From contig PWXJ01000162.1 of NCBI GenBank assembly GCA_003561965.1, positions 1 to 44,645 on the forward strand: a DNA stretch of 44,645 nt. The letters run 5' to 3'. Position numbers and translations under genes: made by a program. Below the pieces are notes generated by a model. That model ran no database searches. It was not told the DNA's origin and saw only the letters and a program-made list of their open reading frames with translations. The DNA is from PVC group bacterium. GTDB taxonomy: Bacteria; Auribacterota; Erginobacteria; Erginobacterales; Erginobacteraceae. This document shows positions 8,998 through 19,076 of the stretch, one piece after another; position 1 is the stretch's first letter, and each line of letters starts with the position of its first letter.

Positions 8998-11388
8998 TCA
9001 GTTTTCCGGACCCGCCGGGCGGGCGGTTGCCTCCGAGTCCAGGGCGGGAAGGATGACCTGAAAGGTCGTTCCCACCTCCGGCTCGCTCTCGACGGTGATC
9101 GCGCCCCCGTGACCCTGAACGATCCCCAGCACCGCCGCCAGTCCCAGCCCCCGGCCGGTGAACTTGGTGGTGAAGAAGGGTTCAAAGACCCGGAGCCGGG
9201 TCTCCTCGTCCATTCCGCAGCCGTTGTCCGAAACCCGGAGACGGACATACTCCCCCGGCTCCAGCCCGCCCTCCGGATCCAGGAGGCGGAGTTCTTCCGA
9301 GGAATAGCCGACCCTCCCGGTGGTCACGGTGACCACGCCGCGCCGCTCCCCGATCGCCTCCGAGGCATTGATGACCAGGTTCATCACCACCTGGCGGAGC
9401 TGGGTGGGATCCCCCTCGATAACCGCCGGCTGGAGGCCGTACTCCAGGACCACCCCCGAGGAGGTCGAACTCTTGAGCAGGGGGGCCAGCTCCCGGATCA
9501 GGGAGGCCAGGTCGAGCGGCTCCCGCTCCAGGGAGGCCCGGCCGGCGTAGGCCAGCATCTGCTTGCAGAGCTCGGCCGCCTGGCGGGAGGCGACCGAGAT
9601 CTCGGTCAACGACTCCCGCGCCGGGGAGAGCGACCCCGTCTCGCGCAGGGCCAGCTCGGCGTTGCCCAGGATCACCATCAGGATGTTGTTGAAGTCGTGG
9701 GCGATCCCCCCGGCCAGGACCCCGAGGCTCTCCAGCCGCTGGGTCTGCTGGAGCTCCCGCTCTCTCTCGAGTTTCTCCGCCTCAGCGCGCTTGCGCTCGG
9801 TGATATCCGTGGAGATTCCCGCCAGGGCGATCGGATTATCTTGCTCGTCCGACACCACCTGGGTGCGGCAATCCAGGATGACTTCCCGGCCATCGGCTGT
9901 CCGGTTGACGATTTCTCCCCGCCACGACCCCTGCCGCAGAGTTTCTTCAAGCACTTCCCGCTGGACGCCTCCCCGTTCCGGAACCTCGCCATATTTTTCC
10001 GTGGATTCGCCGATCAGGTCCTCGCGGGAGTAACCCAGTGCCCGGGCTTCGGCCTTGTTGACATAGGTGATGATGCCGTCGAGGTCGGTTACGGTCACGA
10101 AATCTCCGATCTGGTCGAGCACGAGCGCCTGCAGACGCAGCTGTTCCTCCACCCGCTTGCGCTCGGAGAGGTCGACGTCGATACAGAAGAGCATCGGCTC
10201 CGACTCCTCGGCGCAGACCGCGGTGTGGATGGAGTGGACCAGGACCCGGGAGCCGTCCTTCCGGCGGAGGCTGACCTCGCCGGCGGGCATAAACTCGCCG
10301 GATTCTTTCAGCCCGGCGCACATTTCCAGTCCCTTCCGGAAAAGATGCCGCAGTTCTTCGGGGATGATCAGGTCACCGAGGTTCTTCCCCAGGGCCTCTT
10401 CCGCGGAATAGCCGTAGACCCGCTCGGCTTCCCGGTTCCAGTAAACCACCGTCCCATCGGACCGGTAGCCCTGGATGGCCAGGGGGGCGTAAAAGAGGAT
10501 GTTCTTGAACCGCTCCTCGCTCCGGAGCAGTTCTTCCTCCGCCCGCTTCCGTTCCGTGATGTCTTCGTGGATCAGCACCAGGTTTTTGATGTTCCCCTCG
10601 GCGTCGAGCAGAGGGAAACCCGAGGCTCGGATCCACATAGGGTTGTCAGGCAGCCGGGGGGATACCAGCCGGGTGTTGTAATAAAACTCGGGAAAATGAA
10701 CCCGCTCGCCCGCGGCCAGGCGTTTCATCTGATTCCGGTAAATCTCGGAGCGATCAAAATTCGGGTCGCTGAGTATCGTGTAATCCGGCGGCGGGGCGAC
10801 GCCGAACAATTCCACAAACGCCGGATTGACCCGCTCGGTGTACCCTTCGGGGTCGAGCAGCTGTATGGAGTAAGGCGCCGAGTCGATGATGCCGCTGATC
10901 GTTTCTTTCGATACCCGCAGTTCCTCTTCGACCATCTTTCGCTCGGTGACATCGACCTGAACGCCGAAGTGTCCGGTTATCCGGCCTTGACCGTCATAGA
11001 GGCAGGTATAATCCCCGTCGATGACGATCGGGGTCCCGTCCAGCCGCCGCTCCCGGGTTTCGACCCGCCGGCGGCCCCGGTCGAAGAGCCCGCGCCAGAT
11101 CCGGCGGGCCTGGCCGAGGTCGTGTCGGAAGAGCTCCCCAATGGTGATGCCGACGAAGTCCTCCTCCCGGGCCCCGTACTGGTCGAGCATCGCCTGGTTG
11201 ACCAGGGTCATCCGCTGGTGTTCCAGCACGTAGTCGAGGGCCTTCTCCTTGTCCACCCCGTCGTGCCACTCGAGCGGCTCGTCGAGCATACAGATAAAGA
11301 AGCCGTGGAGCGACTGGGAGAAGAATAACTCAAGAATCTCCTTCGGCAGTGCCGGGTGTCCGGGATCGGGGAAGTTCTGATTATTCAT
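8998..11388 (-). CDS. Multi-PAS sensor histidine kinase
   Basis: Repeated PAS/PAC motifs (DITERKRAEEELLRSEERFKNI), GGIAHDFNNILMVILGNAELA, NLVINASEA, DNGCGM, GRGLGLAAVLGIVQGHGG. Confidence 0.9.
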   Translation of the reverse strand: MNNQNFPDPGHPALPKEILELFFSQSLHGFFICMLDEPLEWHDGVDKEKALDYVLEHQRMTLVNQAMLDQYGAREEDFVGITIGELFRHDLGQARRIWRGLFDRGRRRVETRERRLDGTPIVIDGDYTCLYDGQGRITGHFGVQVDVTERKMVEEELRVSKETISGIIDSAPYSIQLLDPEGYTERVNPAFVELFGVAPPPDYTILSDPNFDRSEIYRNQMKRLAAGERVHFPEFYYNTRLVSPRLPDNPMWIRASGFPLLDAEGNIKNLVLIHEDITERKRAEEELLRSEERFKNILFYAPLAIQGYRSDGTVVYWNREAERVYGYSAEEALGKNLGDLIIPEELRHLFRKGLEMCAGLKESGEFMPAGEVSLRRKDGSRVLVHSIHTAVCAEESEPMLFCIDVDLSERKRVEEQLRLQALVLDQIGDFVTVTDLDGIITYVNKAEARALGYSREDLIGESTEKYGEVPERGGVQREVLEETLRQGSWRGEIVNRTADGREVILDCRTQVVSDEQDNPIALAGISTDITERKRAEAEKLERERELQQTQRLESLGVLAGGIAHDFNNILMVILGNAELALRETGSLSPARESLTEISVASRQAAELCKQMLAYAGRASLEREPLDLASLIRELAPLLKSSTSSGVVLEYGLQPAVIEGDPTQLRQVVMNLVINASEAIGERRGVVTVTTGRVGYSSEELRLLDPEGGLEPGEYVRLRVSDNGCGMDEETRLRVFEPFFTTKFTGRGLGLAAVLGIVQGHGGAITVESEPEVGTTFQVILPALDSEATARPAGPEN

Positions 11389-11400
11389 TTGTCGGGCTTC

Positions 11401-14400
11401 CTATCCGCCGCCGGGCAGCCATTTCTTCAGGACCTTCTCCAGGGCGGGGAGGGTGATCGGCTTGGGGAGGTAGTCGTTCATCCCGGCCTGGAGGCAGCGG
11501 TCGCGGTCACCCTTCAGGGCGTGAGCGGTCAGGGCGACGATTGGGATCCGGTGGTCGAGGACTCCGGAGGCGGGGTCGCGGATCTTTTCCGTGGCCTGGA
11601 GGCCGTCGAGCACCGGCATCTGGACATCCATCAGGACCAGGTCGAAGGGCTCTTCGGACAGAGCGGCCAGAGCCTCCCGCCCGTCGACGACGACCCGGGG
11701 ATCGTAACCGAGCTTCTTCAGCATACCGCGGACCACCTTCCGGTTGACCGGGTTGTCCTCCGCCACCAGGATCCGCCCGGACCGCCGGGGCGAGGGGACC
11801 TCCCCTTCCGGGGCGGGGACCGATGACGGCGCGGGAGGAGGAGGGTCCGCCCCCTCGAGGGCGGAGACCAGGACCCGGAGGAGGTCGGCGCGGCGGACCG
11901 GCTTGGAGAGGACGGCGGCGAAGCCGGGACCCTCCCCCCGGGACGGGCCGGGCCGGCCGAGGGAGGTCATCAGGACCAGGGGCAGCGGGGGGATGGCCGG
12001 GTCGGCCCCGATCCGTTCGGCCAGCTCCCCGCCGTCCATCCCCGGCATCATCATATCCAGGATCGCCGCCCGGTAGGGGTCGGACGACGCGGCCGCCCCC
12101 CGCAGTTCCTCCAGGGCCCCGGCGCCGGAGTCGGCCTCTCCGGGCCGCAGGCCCCAGCGGAAGAGCAGCGAAGACACCAGTTTCCGGTTGGTCGGGTTGT
12201 CGTCCACCACCAGCACCCGGGCCGAGCGATGGCCGGAGAGAGCCTCGCACCCCGGAACCCGGGTCGAGGAGACGGCGTCCAGGGCCTCGAAGCGGGCGGT
12301 GAACCGGAAGGTCGAGCCCCGCCCGGGTTGGGATTCGACCGAGATCTCCCCGCCCAGCAGCCCCGCCAGCTGGCGGGCGATCGTCAGCCCCAGTCCGGTC
12401 CCCCCGTGGCGGCGGGTGGTCGTTTCGTCGGCCTGGGTGAAGGGCTCGAAGATCCCCGCGAGGTGCTCCGGGGGGATCCCGATCCCGGTGTCGGCGACCG
12501 AGAAGCCGAGGACCGCCAGGTCCCCCTCTCTTCGCTTCAGGGATACCTCGACCGTCACCGAACCTTGATCCGTGAACTTGACGGCGTTGCCGACCAGGTT
12601 GTTGAGGACCTGCCGCAACCGGGCCGGGTCGCCCTTCAGCCGGGTCGGGGTTCCGGGGATCACCCGGCAGACGAACTCCAGGCCCTTGGCCCCGACCGGG
12701 GCGGCCAGGGCGGAAGAAAACTTCTCCAGTTCCTCCTCCAGGTCGAACTCGACCGTATCCAGGTCAAGCCGACCGGCTTCGATCTTGGATAAATCGAGGA
12801 TCTCGTTGATCAGGGTCAGCAGCGCCTCCCCGCTAGCCTCGATGATCTCGGCGTAATGGCGCTGCTCCGGGTTGAGCGGACTGTCCAGGAGCAGCCCGGT
12901 CATCCCCAGGACCCCGTTCATCGGGGTCCGGATCTCGTGGCTCATATTGGCCAGGAAACGGCTCTTGGCCAGGCTGGCCTCCTCGGCCTTCTTCGTCATC
13001 CGGTTGGCCCAGTCCAGGGCGGCCTGGAGCCGCCGGGTCAGCTGCTCCAGCTCCGCGGTCTTGGCCCGGAGGACCTCTTCGGCGCGCTTGCGTTCGGTGA
13101 TGTCCCGGATGATCGCCACCACCCGCTCCTCCCCGTCGATCTCGACCAGGGAGTTGCTGACCTCGATCGGGATCCGGCGGCCGTTTTTCGCCAGCTCCTC
13201 CGTCTCGATGTAAGTCCCGGGGGCGACCGTCTCCGGTCGGATGGTCGGCGGGAGCCCGGAGCGGGCCTCGGGGGGGAGGAGGTCGGAGACCCGCATCTTC
13301 AGCAGCTCCTTCCGGCGGTAACCGAGCAGGTCGCAGCCCGCCCGGTTGACGTCGACGATCCGCCCCTCCGGGGTCTCGATGAAGATCGCGTCCTGGGCCT
13401 GATTGAATACCGTCTGGAAGCGCACCTCGTTCTCCCGGACCTGCCGGAAGGCCCGGCGGATCTGCTTTTCGGCCCGGCCGGTGACCACCCAGAGGAGGGA
13501 GAGGACCGCCCCGCTCAGGGCCGCCGCCAGGGCCAGGTTAAGGAAGAGGACGGTCTCGTCCTCGGCGGCTTCCAGGGTGACATCCCGGAGGACGAAGATC
13601 GCCCCCACCGGCCGGCCGGCGGCGTCGGGGATCCTGATCATACCCCCGGAGAAGACCCTGCCCTCGTGTCGGAGTCCGACCGGTTCCCCCTCTCCCGGTC
13701 CGCCGGCCAGCCCGGCGGACCAGATCTCCTCGATCCCCTCCGGGGTACGATCGAGGGTCATATTGACCACCGCCACCCGGGAGAATTCGTCCCAGCTCCC
13801 GGCCAATCCCAGCGCTTCCCTCCCGTCCTGGAAATTCTCCCGGGTGGTGTGCTCCTTGTCGACAAGGGTGATGACCTCGGCCCCCAGGGCTCGGGCGAAG
13901 AGCCCGGCCAGGTGCTCGACCTCCAGCCCGAGCTTGAGAAAATCGGAGACCCGGCCGTCCGCCCACCGGGGACGGGCGTAGCGGAGCGTGAAGGTGCCCA
14001 GGGTGCCCATCTCCAGGCCCCAGGCGTCCTGCCCGGTCCGGGCGGCCGTCTCCAGGATCGTCCGCTCGGGTCGGTCGCCCCGGCAGGACGGATCGCAGAC
14101 CCGGAGGTGCCAGCTCAGGTCGGAGTCCGCCAGGTAGAAATGGCTGACCCGGTGGTTCCGCCGGAGCTCCTCGAGCAGGGGGGCCGCCCGGGAGGCCAGC
14201 TCCTCGCGGTCCGGCCAGGGTGCGGCCAGGGCGGGGTGCTCCTGGACCCGGTCGAGGACCGCCCCGAGGACCCGGGCCTCGCTCTCCAGCAGCCGGCTCC
14301 ACTGGCGGCGGGCCTGACCGGTCACCCTCCGGGCCGTCCTCCGGGACTCCTCGGCCCGGTGGAGTAACTGGTAGACCGCGAAGAGGGCCAGGAGCAAGAC

Positions 14401-15117
14401 GGCGGCCGCGCAGGTGGGGGCGAAGATCCAGGCCCGGAGCCGGAACCTACCGGACTCCAGGTCCCGGCGGTGCCGGAGGGCGAACGCCGCCGCCCCGGAG
14501 AGGACCAGGAGCAGGACGAGGGAGGCGGCCAGGGGGACGCGCCGGGCGGCAGCCAGTCGTCCCCGCCACTCGCCGGCCAGGATGTCGATCCCCACCGCCA
14601 GGATGACCTCGCCGGTGGCCGGGTCGAAGACCGGGGTCAGGGCGGAGACGAAGCTCCCGTATTCGTCCCGGTAGGGGCCGAAGACTTGGGAACGGCCGGT
14701 TTGGAAGACCTCCGCCAGTTCCGGGGGCGGCTGCCGGTAGACCGTCCCCGGAGGGCTGGCCATCGGGTCGTCGGGGGGATAGTCTTCGGGGCCGAAAACG
14801 AAGCGGCCGTCGAGGAGGGTCAGGCTGTAGATGCCCCGCTGTTCCCCGTTGATTCCGGCGGCGATCATCCTCTCCCGGAGATATTCAAAGGCGGGGGTGC
14901 CCCGGTCGGCTTCGGTAAAGGAAAGCTGCCTGACCAGTTCCGGGTTGAGCGAATCGGCCAGGGTCAGGACCCGGCTGAGCAGACGCTCCTCCAGCTCGGC
15001 CGCGGCCAGGGCGGCCCGGCGCTCCCCGGCCCGCCAGCCGGCCGCCAGGATCAGCCCGGCCGCCGCCAGCGCCGCCAGGCCGCCGGTCAGCCTTTTTCTG
15101 GTGATCACAACCTTCAT
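11401..15117 (-). CDS. Hybrid sensor histidine kinase with sensor region, PAS, HisKA/HATPase and two receiver domains
   Basis: N-terminal TM plus extracellular region, PAS, FLANMSHEIRTPMNGVLGMTGLLLDSPL, TGLGLTIARQLAGLLGG, receivers VLVVDDNPTNRKLV and ILVAEDNPVNRKVV...LVLMDVQMPVLDGLQA. ATG 15117 overlaps the upstream stop. Confidence 0.9.
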   Translation of the reverse strand: MKVVITRKRLTGGLAALAAAGLILAAGWRAGERRAALAAAELEERLLSRVLTLADSLNPELVRQLSFTEADRGTPAFEYLRERMIAAGINGEQRGIYSLTLLDGRFVFGPEDYPPDDPMASPPGTVYRQPPPELAEVFQTGRSQVFGPYRDEYGSFVSALTPVFDPATGEVILAVGIDILAGEWRGRLAAARRVPLAASLVLLLVLSGAAAFALRHRRDLESGRFRLRAWIFAPTCAAAVLLLALFAVYQLLHRAEESRRTARRVTGQARRQWSRLLESEARVLGAVLDRVQEHPALAAPWPDREELASRAAPLLEELRRNHRVSHFYLADSDLSWHLRVCDPSCRGDRPERTILETAARTGQDAWGLEMGTLGTFTLRYARPRWADGRVSDFLKLGLEVEHLAGLFARALGAEVITLVDKEHTTRENFQDGREALGLAGSWDEFSRVAVVNMTLDRTPEGIEEIWSAGLAGGPGEGEPVGLRHEGRVFSGGMIRIPDAAGRPVGAIFVLRDVTLEAAEDETVLFLNLALAAALSGAVLSLLWVVTGRAEKQIRRAFRQVRENEVRFQTVFNQAQDAIFIETPEGRIVDVNRAGCDLLGYRRKELLKMRVSDLLPPEARSGLPPTIRPETVAPGTYIETEELAKNGRRIPIEVSNSLVEIDGEERVVAIIRDITERKRAEEVLRAKTAELEQLTRRLQAALDWANRMTKKAEEASLAKSRFLANMSHEIRTPMNGVLGMTGLLLDSPLNPEQRHYAEIIEASGEALLTLINEILDLSKIEAGRLDLDTVEFDLEEELEKFSSALAAPVGAKGLEFVCRVIPGTPTRLKGDPARLRQVLNNLVGNAVKFTDQGSVTVEVSLKRREGDLAVLGFSVADTGIGIPPEHLAGIFEPFTQADETTTRRHGGTGLGLTIARQLAGLLGGEISVESQPGRGSTFRFTARFEALDAVSSTRVPGCEALSGHRSARVLVVDDNPTNRKLVSSLLFRWGLRPGEADSGAGALEELRGAAASSDPYRAAILDMMMPGMDGGELAERIGADPAIPPLPLVLMTSLGRPGPSRGEGPGFAAVLSKPVRRADLLRVLVSALEGADPPPPAPSSVPAPEGEVPSPRRSGRILVAEDNPVNRKVVRGMLKKLGYDPRVVVDGREALAALSEEPFDLVLMDVQMPVLDGLQATEKIRDPASGVLDHRIPIVALTAHALKGDRDRCLQAGMNDYLPKPITLPALEKVLKKWLPGGG

Positions 15118-17180
15118 ATCTCCGGCGAGGGGCACTGATCCGGCTGGTCCGTATCGGGTTGTCCCGCCTCTTCCCCGGCCGGGAGGAGACGGGAGAGCAG
15201 GCCCCGGAGGCGGCCGAGGGAATAGGGCTTCTGGAGGATCCCGTCCAGGTCGCGGCCGGCGAAGCGTTCGGCCAGGTCGGCCTCGCTGTAGCCGCTGGCG
15301 ATCACCACCCGGGCCGACGGGTCGATCTTCCGGATCTCCTCCAGGGCTTCCCCGCCGTCGAGACCGGGCATCGTCAGGTCGAGCAGGACCAGGTCGATCT
15401 TCTTCCGGTCTTTCCGGAAGGTTTCAACCGCCTCCTTCCCGTCGGCGGCGGTGATGACTTCCAGCCCCAGCCGGTGGAGGACCTGGGAGCCCAGGGCCCG
15501 GAGGGTCTCCTCGTCCTCGGCCAGGAGCACCGTCCCCTTCCCCCGCCAATCCAGACCCCCGGCGACGGAGCCGCCATCGGAGGGGGCCGGCGCCGCCTTC
15601 CCGGGGTCGAGGGCAGGGAAAAGAACCCGGAAGGTCGTACCCTTTCCCGGCCTGCTTTCAATCCGGAGTCCCCCCCCGTGGCTCCGGACGATCCCCAGCA
15701 CCGCCGCCAGCCCCAGTCCCCGTCCGGTGAACTTGGTGGAGAAGAAGGGCTCGAAGAGCCGCCGGCGGACCTCTTCGTCCATCCCCGTCCCGGTATCGGC
15801 CACCTCGAAGAAGACGTAGAGCCCCGGTTCCAGGTCGTTGCCGAACTCGGTCCGTTTCAGTTCTTCTCCGTCGCAGAGCACGGCGCCGGTGGAGACGGTG
15901 ATGAAACCGCTGCGGTCCTCGAGGGCCTCGGAAGCGTTGATCAGGAGGTTCATCACCACCTGCCGGACCTGAGAGGGGTCGGCCTCGATCGGCGGGAGCC
16001 CCTCCTCGAGCTGGAGCTTGAGGACCGCCTTCTTGGAGATCGCGGCCTTCAGCAGATGGGTGATCTCCCCGACCAGGCGCTTTAAGTTAACCGGCTGGCG
16101 GACGAACGAAGACTTGCCGGTATAGGCGAACATCTGCCGGCAGAGGTCGGCGGCCTGGCGGGCGGAACCGGTGATCTGATCGAGATTGACCCGGGCCGGG
16201 GAGTAGGACTTGACCGACTCCAGGGCCAGTTCGGCGTTGCCCAGAATCACCATCAGGATGTTGTTGAAGTCGTGGGCGATCCCCCCGGCCAGGACCCCGA
16301 GGCTCTCCAGTTTCTGGGCCTGCTGGACCTGCCGTTCCAGCTCCCGCCGCTCGGCCTCCGCCTGTTTCCGGCCGGTGATGTCGATGGCCAGCTCGAAGCG
16401 GACGTCGCGGCCGTCGGGCCACCGGATCACCCGGTCGATGATCTGGTAGTCGCGGTCAAGTTTCGGATTGTGGTATTCCCAGTAATAGGGCTTTCCGTCG
16501 AGCTTCCGGATGATCTCGTTGGTGCAGAAGTCGCAGGGCTCCTCCCGCCCCTGGAGTACCCGGTAACAGGTCTTCCCGGTCAGCGATTCCCCGAAGTCGG
16601 CCTCGGTCGCCCGGTTGGCGAAGAGGATCTCGTGGGTGTCCATATCGGCCACGTAGATCGCCTGGCCGATGCTGTTGAAGATCGAGAGCAGCCGGCCGTG
16701 TTCCTCCCGGAGTGCCTCCTCCGCCCGGACCCGGGCGGTGATGTCACGGACGAACTCGACCACCCCGGTGACCTCCCCGGTGGCCGGGTCCTTCATCGGG
16801 TAGGCGAAGAGCTCCAGCCGCTCGGCCGGGGAGCCGGGGAGACCGGGGACGATATCCACCTCGGTCCGGCCGGACTGGAAACACCGCCGGACCGGGCAGA
16901 GGGAGCAGGGTCGTTTCCGGCTGTGGTAGGCTTCGTAGCACTTCTTTCCTTCCAGGGGGAGGTTGGCCCGGTACCACTCCTTCATCACCGGGTTGACGTG
17001 GCGGACGGTCAGGTCGGGGTCGAGGATCGAGATCCCGTCCTGGATGGTGTTGAGGACGTCGTCGATCAGCCGGCGCTCGCCGCCGCCGGCTTGAGCCAGT
17101 TCCCGCTTCAGGCGGGAGATCTCGCCCTGGAGTTCTTCCCGGGAGGGCGGGGAGGACTTTTTCTTTTTCGGGGCGGTCAT
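15114..17180 (-). CDS. PAS-containing histidine kinase with C-terminal receiver
   Basis: PAS domains, GGIAHDFNNILMVILGNAELALES, GRGLGLAAVLGIVRSHGG, receiver GTVLLAEDEETLRALG...LVLLDLTMPGLDGGEALEEI. Confidence 0.9.
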   Translation of the reverse strand: MTAPKKKKSSPPSREELQGEISRLKRELAQAGGGERRLIDDVLNTIQDGISILDPDLTVRHVNPVMKEWYRANLPLEGKKCYEAYHSRKRPCSLCPVRRCFQSGRTEVDIVPGLPGSPAERLELFAYPMKDPATGEVTGVVEFVRDITARVRAEEALREEHGRLLSIFNSIGQAIYVADMDTHEILFANRATEADFGESLTGKTCYRVLQGREEPCDFCTNEIIRKLDGKPYYWEYHNPKLDRDYQIIDRVIRWPDGRDVRFELAIDITGRKQAEAERRELERQVQQAQKLESLGVLAGGIAHDFNNILMVILGNAELALESVKSYSPARVNLDQITGSARQAADLCRQMFAYTGKSSFVRQPVNLKRLVGEITHLLKAAISKKAVLKLQLEEGLPPIEADPSQVRQVVMNLLINASEALEDRSGFITVSTGAVLCDGEELKRTEFGNDLEPGLYVFFEVADTGTGMDEEVRRRLFEPFFSTKFTGRGLGLAAVLGIVRSHGGGLRIESRPGKGTTFRVLFPALDPGKAAPAPSDGGSVAGGLDWRGKGTVLLAEDEETLRALGSQVLHRLGLEVITAADGKEAVETFRKDRKKIDLVLLDLTMPGLDGGEALEEIRKIDPSARVVIASGYSEADLAERFAGRDLDGILQKPYSLGRLRGLLSRLLPAGEEAGQPDTDQPDQCPSPEI

Positions 17181-17205
17181 CTCTCGCCTGAAGCCTGGTG
17201 GGGAG

Positions 17206-17242
17206 AAAGGACTTAAAAGACGAAAAGGACCTCAAGGACACA
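17206..17242 (-). repeat. 9-bp-period repeat copy 4
   Basis: AAAGGACTTAAAAGACGAAAAGGACCTCAAGGACACA, 5' of the PAS histidine kinase gene. Confidence 0.88.
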
Positions 17243-17306
17243 TTAACTTAACACTTCAGACCGGCTTCTGTCAAACTATTTTGACGTGAGGAAGCGGTTG
17301 CCCAAT

Positions 17307-17849
17307 TTAGAGGATAAAGACCGCGGCGGCGACGGTGGTGGTCCAGAGGCCGTTGCGGTCGCCCTCGGCCGACTGGCAGATATTGGTGGTGGTGATGATC
17401 TTGCCCGAGGCCCGGTAGATCTGTTTCCGCTCGTCCCAGGCGGTCTCGGGGTCGAACTCGATCCCCAATGTGGTGGCGAGCATCGTCGCCGCCAGGTCCT
17501 CGGCGTATTCGCCGGATTTCTTCGCCGTCTCCCCGTGGGCGTGGTGCTCGGAGAGATACCCGTAGCCTTTCTTCCGGGCCGGCCTGGCCACCCCGATGGC
17601 CGAGGAGACCAGGCGGTTGGGCTCGTTCGTATCGTTGCGGGCCAGCACCACGAAGACGATCTGGCCGGGCTGGAGGAGTTCTCTCCCCTCCCGGCCGGTC
17701 AGTTTCCGGCAGCCGGGGGGGAGGATGCTGGAGACCTGGACCAGGTTGCACTTCTCGATCCCCGCCTTGCGCAGGGCCATCTCGAACGAGGCCAGCCGGT
17801 CCTTGTGGACCCCGACCCCCTTGGTCAGGAAATACTGTTTCGGGATCAT
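17307..17849 (-). CDS. Pyruvoyl-dependent arginine decarboxylase
   Basis: [50 protein letters not shown]...[24 protein letters not shown]...[11 protein letters not shown]; PvlArgDC family with a VSSILPPG cleavage-site-like segment. Confidence 0.93.
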   Translation of the reverse strand: MIPKQYFLTKGVGVHKDRLASFEMALRKAGIEKCNLVQVSSILPPGCRKLTGREGRELLQPGQIVFVVLARNDTNEPNRLVSSAIGVARPARKKGYGYLSEHHAHGETAKKSGEYAEDLAATMLATTLGIEFDPETAWDERKQIYRASGKIITTTNICQSAEGDRNGLWTTTVAAAVFIL

Positions 17850-18877
17850 CGGCTTTCCTCCTCGAGGATGTCGGCGTAAGCCCTCGGTTCTCTCCGCCGC
17901 CAGTCCGCCCGGTGATAGACGTAGCCGGCCAGCAGCGGCAGGGCGATGGTCGCCTCGGAATAGACCATCTGCTCGTAAACGTCGTCCACCTTGCCCCAGG
18001 AGTGGGCTTCCTTCAGGGTGGACCCGGAGAGAGCCCCGTCGCGCTCGTCGGCCACGGTGATCTGGATCGCGTAGCGGTGCATCGAGGGGTTTTCCTCGAG
18101 GATATCGGCCGCGACCACGATGTCCTGGGCGAAGTTCTTCGGCACCCCGCCGCCGATCATCACCAACCCGGTCTCCCCGGCCTTGATCTTGAGCCGGGTC
18201 AGCTCGAGAAAGTCGCGGGCGCTGTCGATGGTCACGGCGGCCTTTTTCCCCCGCCGGTGCTGGTGGGCGACCAGGCCGAAACCGGCCGAACAGTCGGAGA
18301 AGGCGGGGACGAAGACCGGGACCGCCCGCCGGTGGCACTCCAGGGTCAGGGAATCTTCCCCCTTCCCCTCCCGCTCCAGGTACCGGCCCAGCTCCCGGAT
18401 GAACTCCCGGGAGGAGTAGGGGCGGGGGGGGAGGGAATCGGCAATCTTCTCCACGGTATGATCGCAGACCCGCAGCTCTTCCTCGTCGATGAAGGTGTCG
18501 TAGATCCGGTCGATCATATTCTCCCGGAGCAACTCGTCGTCGATAAACGGCGTCCCCCGGTAATGCCGGAAACCGAGCGCTTCGAAGAAATCCTGGTCGA
18601 CGATGATCGCCCCGGTGGAGACGACGGCGTCGACCATCTTGTAGCGGACCAGATCCCGGACGACGGTCTTCAGCCCGGCGGAGAAGAGGGAGCCGGCCAG
18701 GCAGAGGATAATCGCGCAGTCCTTATCGGCGATCATCCGCTCGTAGATCCGGCAGGCGGCGGCGAGGTTGCGGGCCTGGAAGGCCATCTTCCCGTAGGCC
18801 TCGATGAGCGGGGCCGGGTCGAAGGCGGTGATGTCGATATGTTCGACCGGGGTGTTGAGAAGATCCTGGCGGTTCAT
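17846..18877 (-). CDS. Deoxyhypusine synthase-like protein (SpeY-type, possible homospermidine synthase)
   Basis: [49 protein letters not shown]...[18 protein letters not shown]...[32 protein letters not shown] 18877. Confidence 0.88.
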   Translation of the reverse strand: MNRQDLLNTPVEHIDITAFDPAPLIEAYGKMAFQARNLAAACRIYERMIADKDCAIILCLAGSLFSAGLKTVVRDLVRYKMVDAVVSTGAIIVDQDFFEALGFRHYRGTPFIDDELLRENMIDRIYDTFIDEEELRVCDHTVEKIADSLPPRPYSSREFIRELGRYLEREGKGEDSLTLECHRRAVPVFVPAFSDCSAGFGLVAHQHRRGKKAAVTIDSARDFLELTRLKIKAGETGLVMIGGGVPKNFAQDIVVAADILEENPSMHRYAIQITVADERDGALSGSTLKEAHSWGKVDDVYEQMVYSEATIALPLLAGYVYHRADWRRREPRAYADILEEESR

Positions 18878-19013
18878 TTCTATTCTCTCCAATCGTGATC
18901 CGGCGGCCCGGGCGGGCCGGACCGGCCTCTGGTTAACCAAGCGTGTATGTTATGAATAATTACCGGGACGCGCAACCAATTCCTCCCCGGCCGGAATCCG
19001 GGAAAAAATAGTA

Positions 19014-19041
19014 TTGCCTTTTCCGGCGAAACAATTATAAG
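19014..19041 (+). promoter_or_regulatory. Candidate sigma70-like promoter upstream of the small ORF/agmatinase
   Basis: TTGCCT (19014-19019), 16-bp spacer, TATAAG (19036-19041), 35 bp upstream of the ATG at 19077. Confidence 0.4.
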
Positions 19042-19076
19042 GGTTGGGCAGAGTTCAAACCGGTCCAGGTGTCACT

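Noticed and set aside
8545-11328. 927-aa ORF on the + strand
   Set aside because: Antisense to a clear histidine kinase gene; composition (G/P/R/D-rich, no recognisable domain) is typical of spurious open frames in high-GC DNA.
12856-14367. 503-aa ORF on the + strand
   Set aside because: Antisense shadow of the hybrid histidine kinase.
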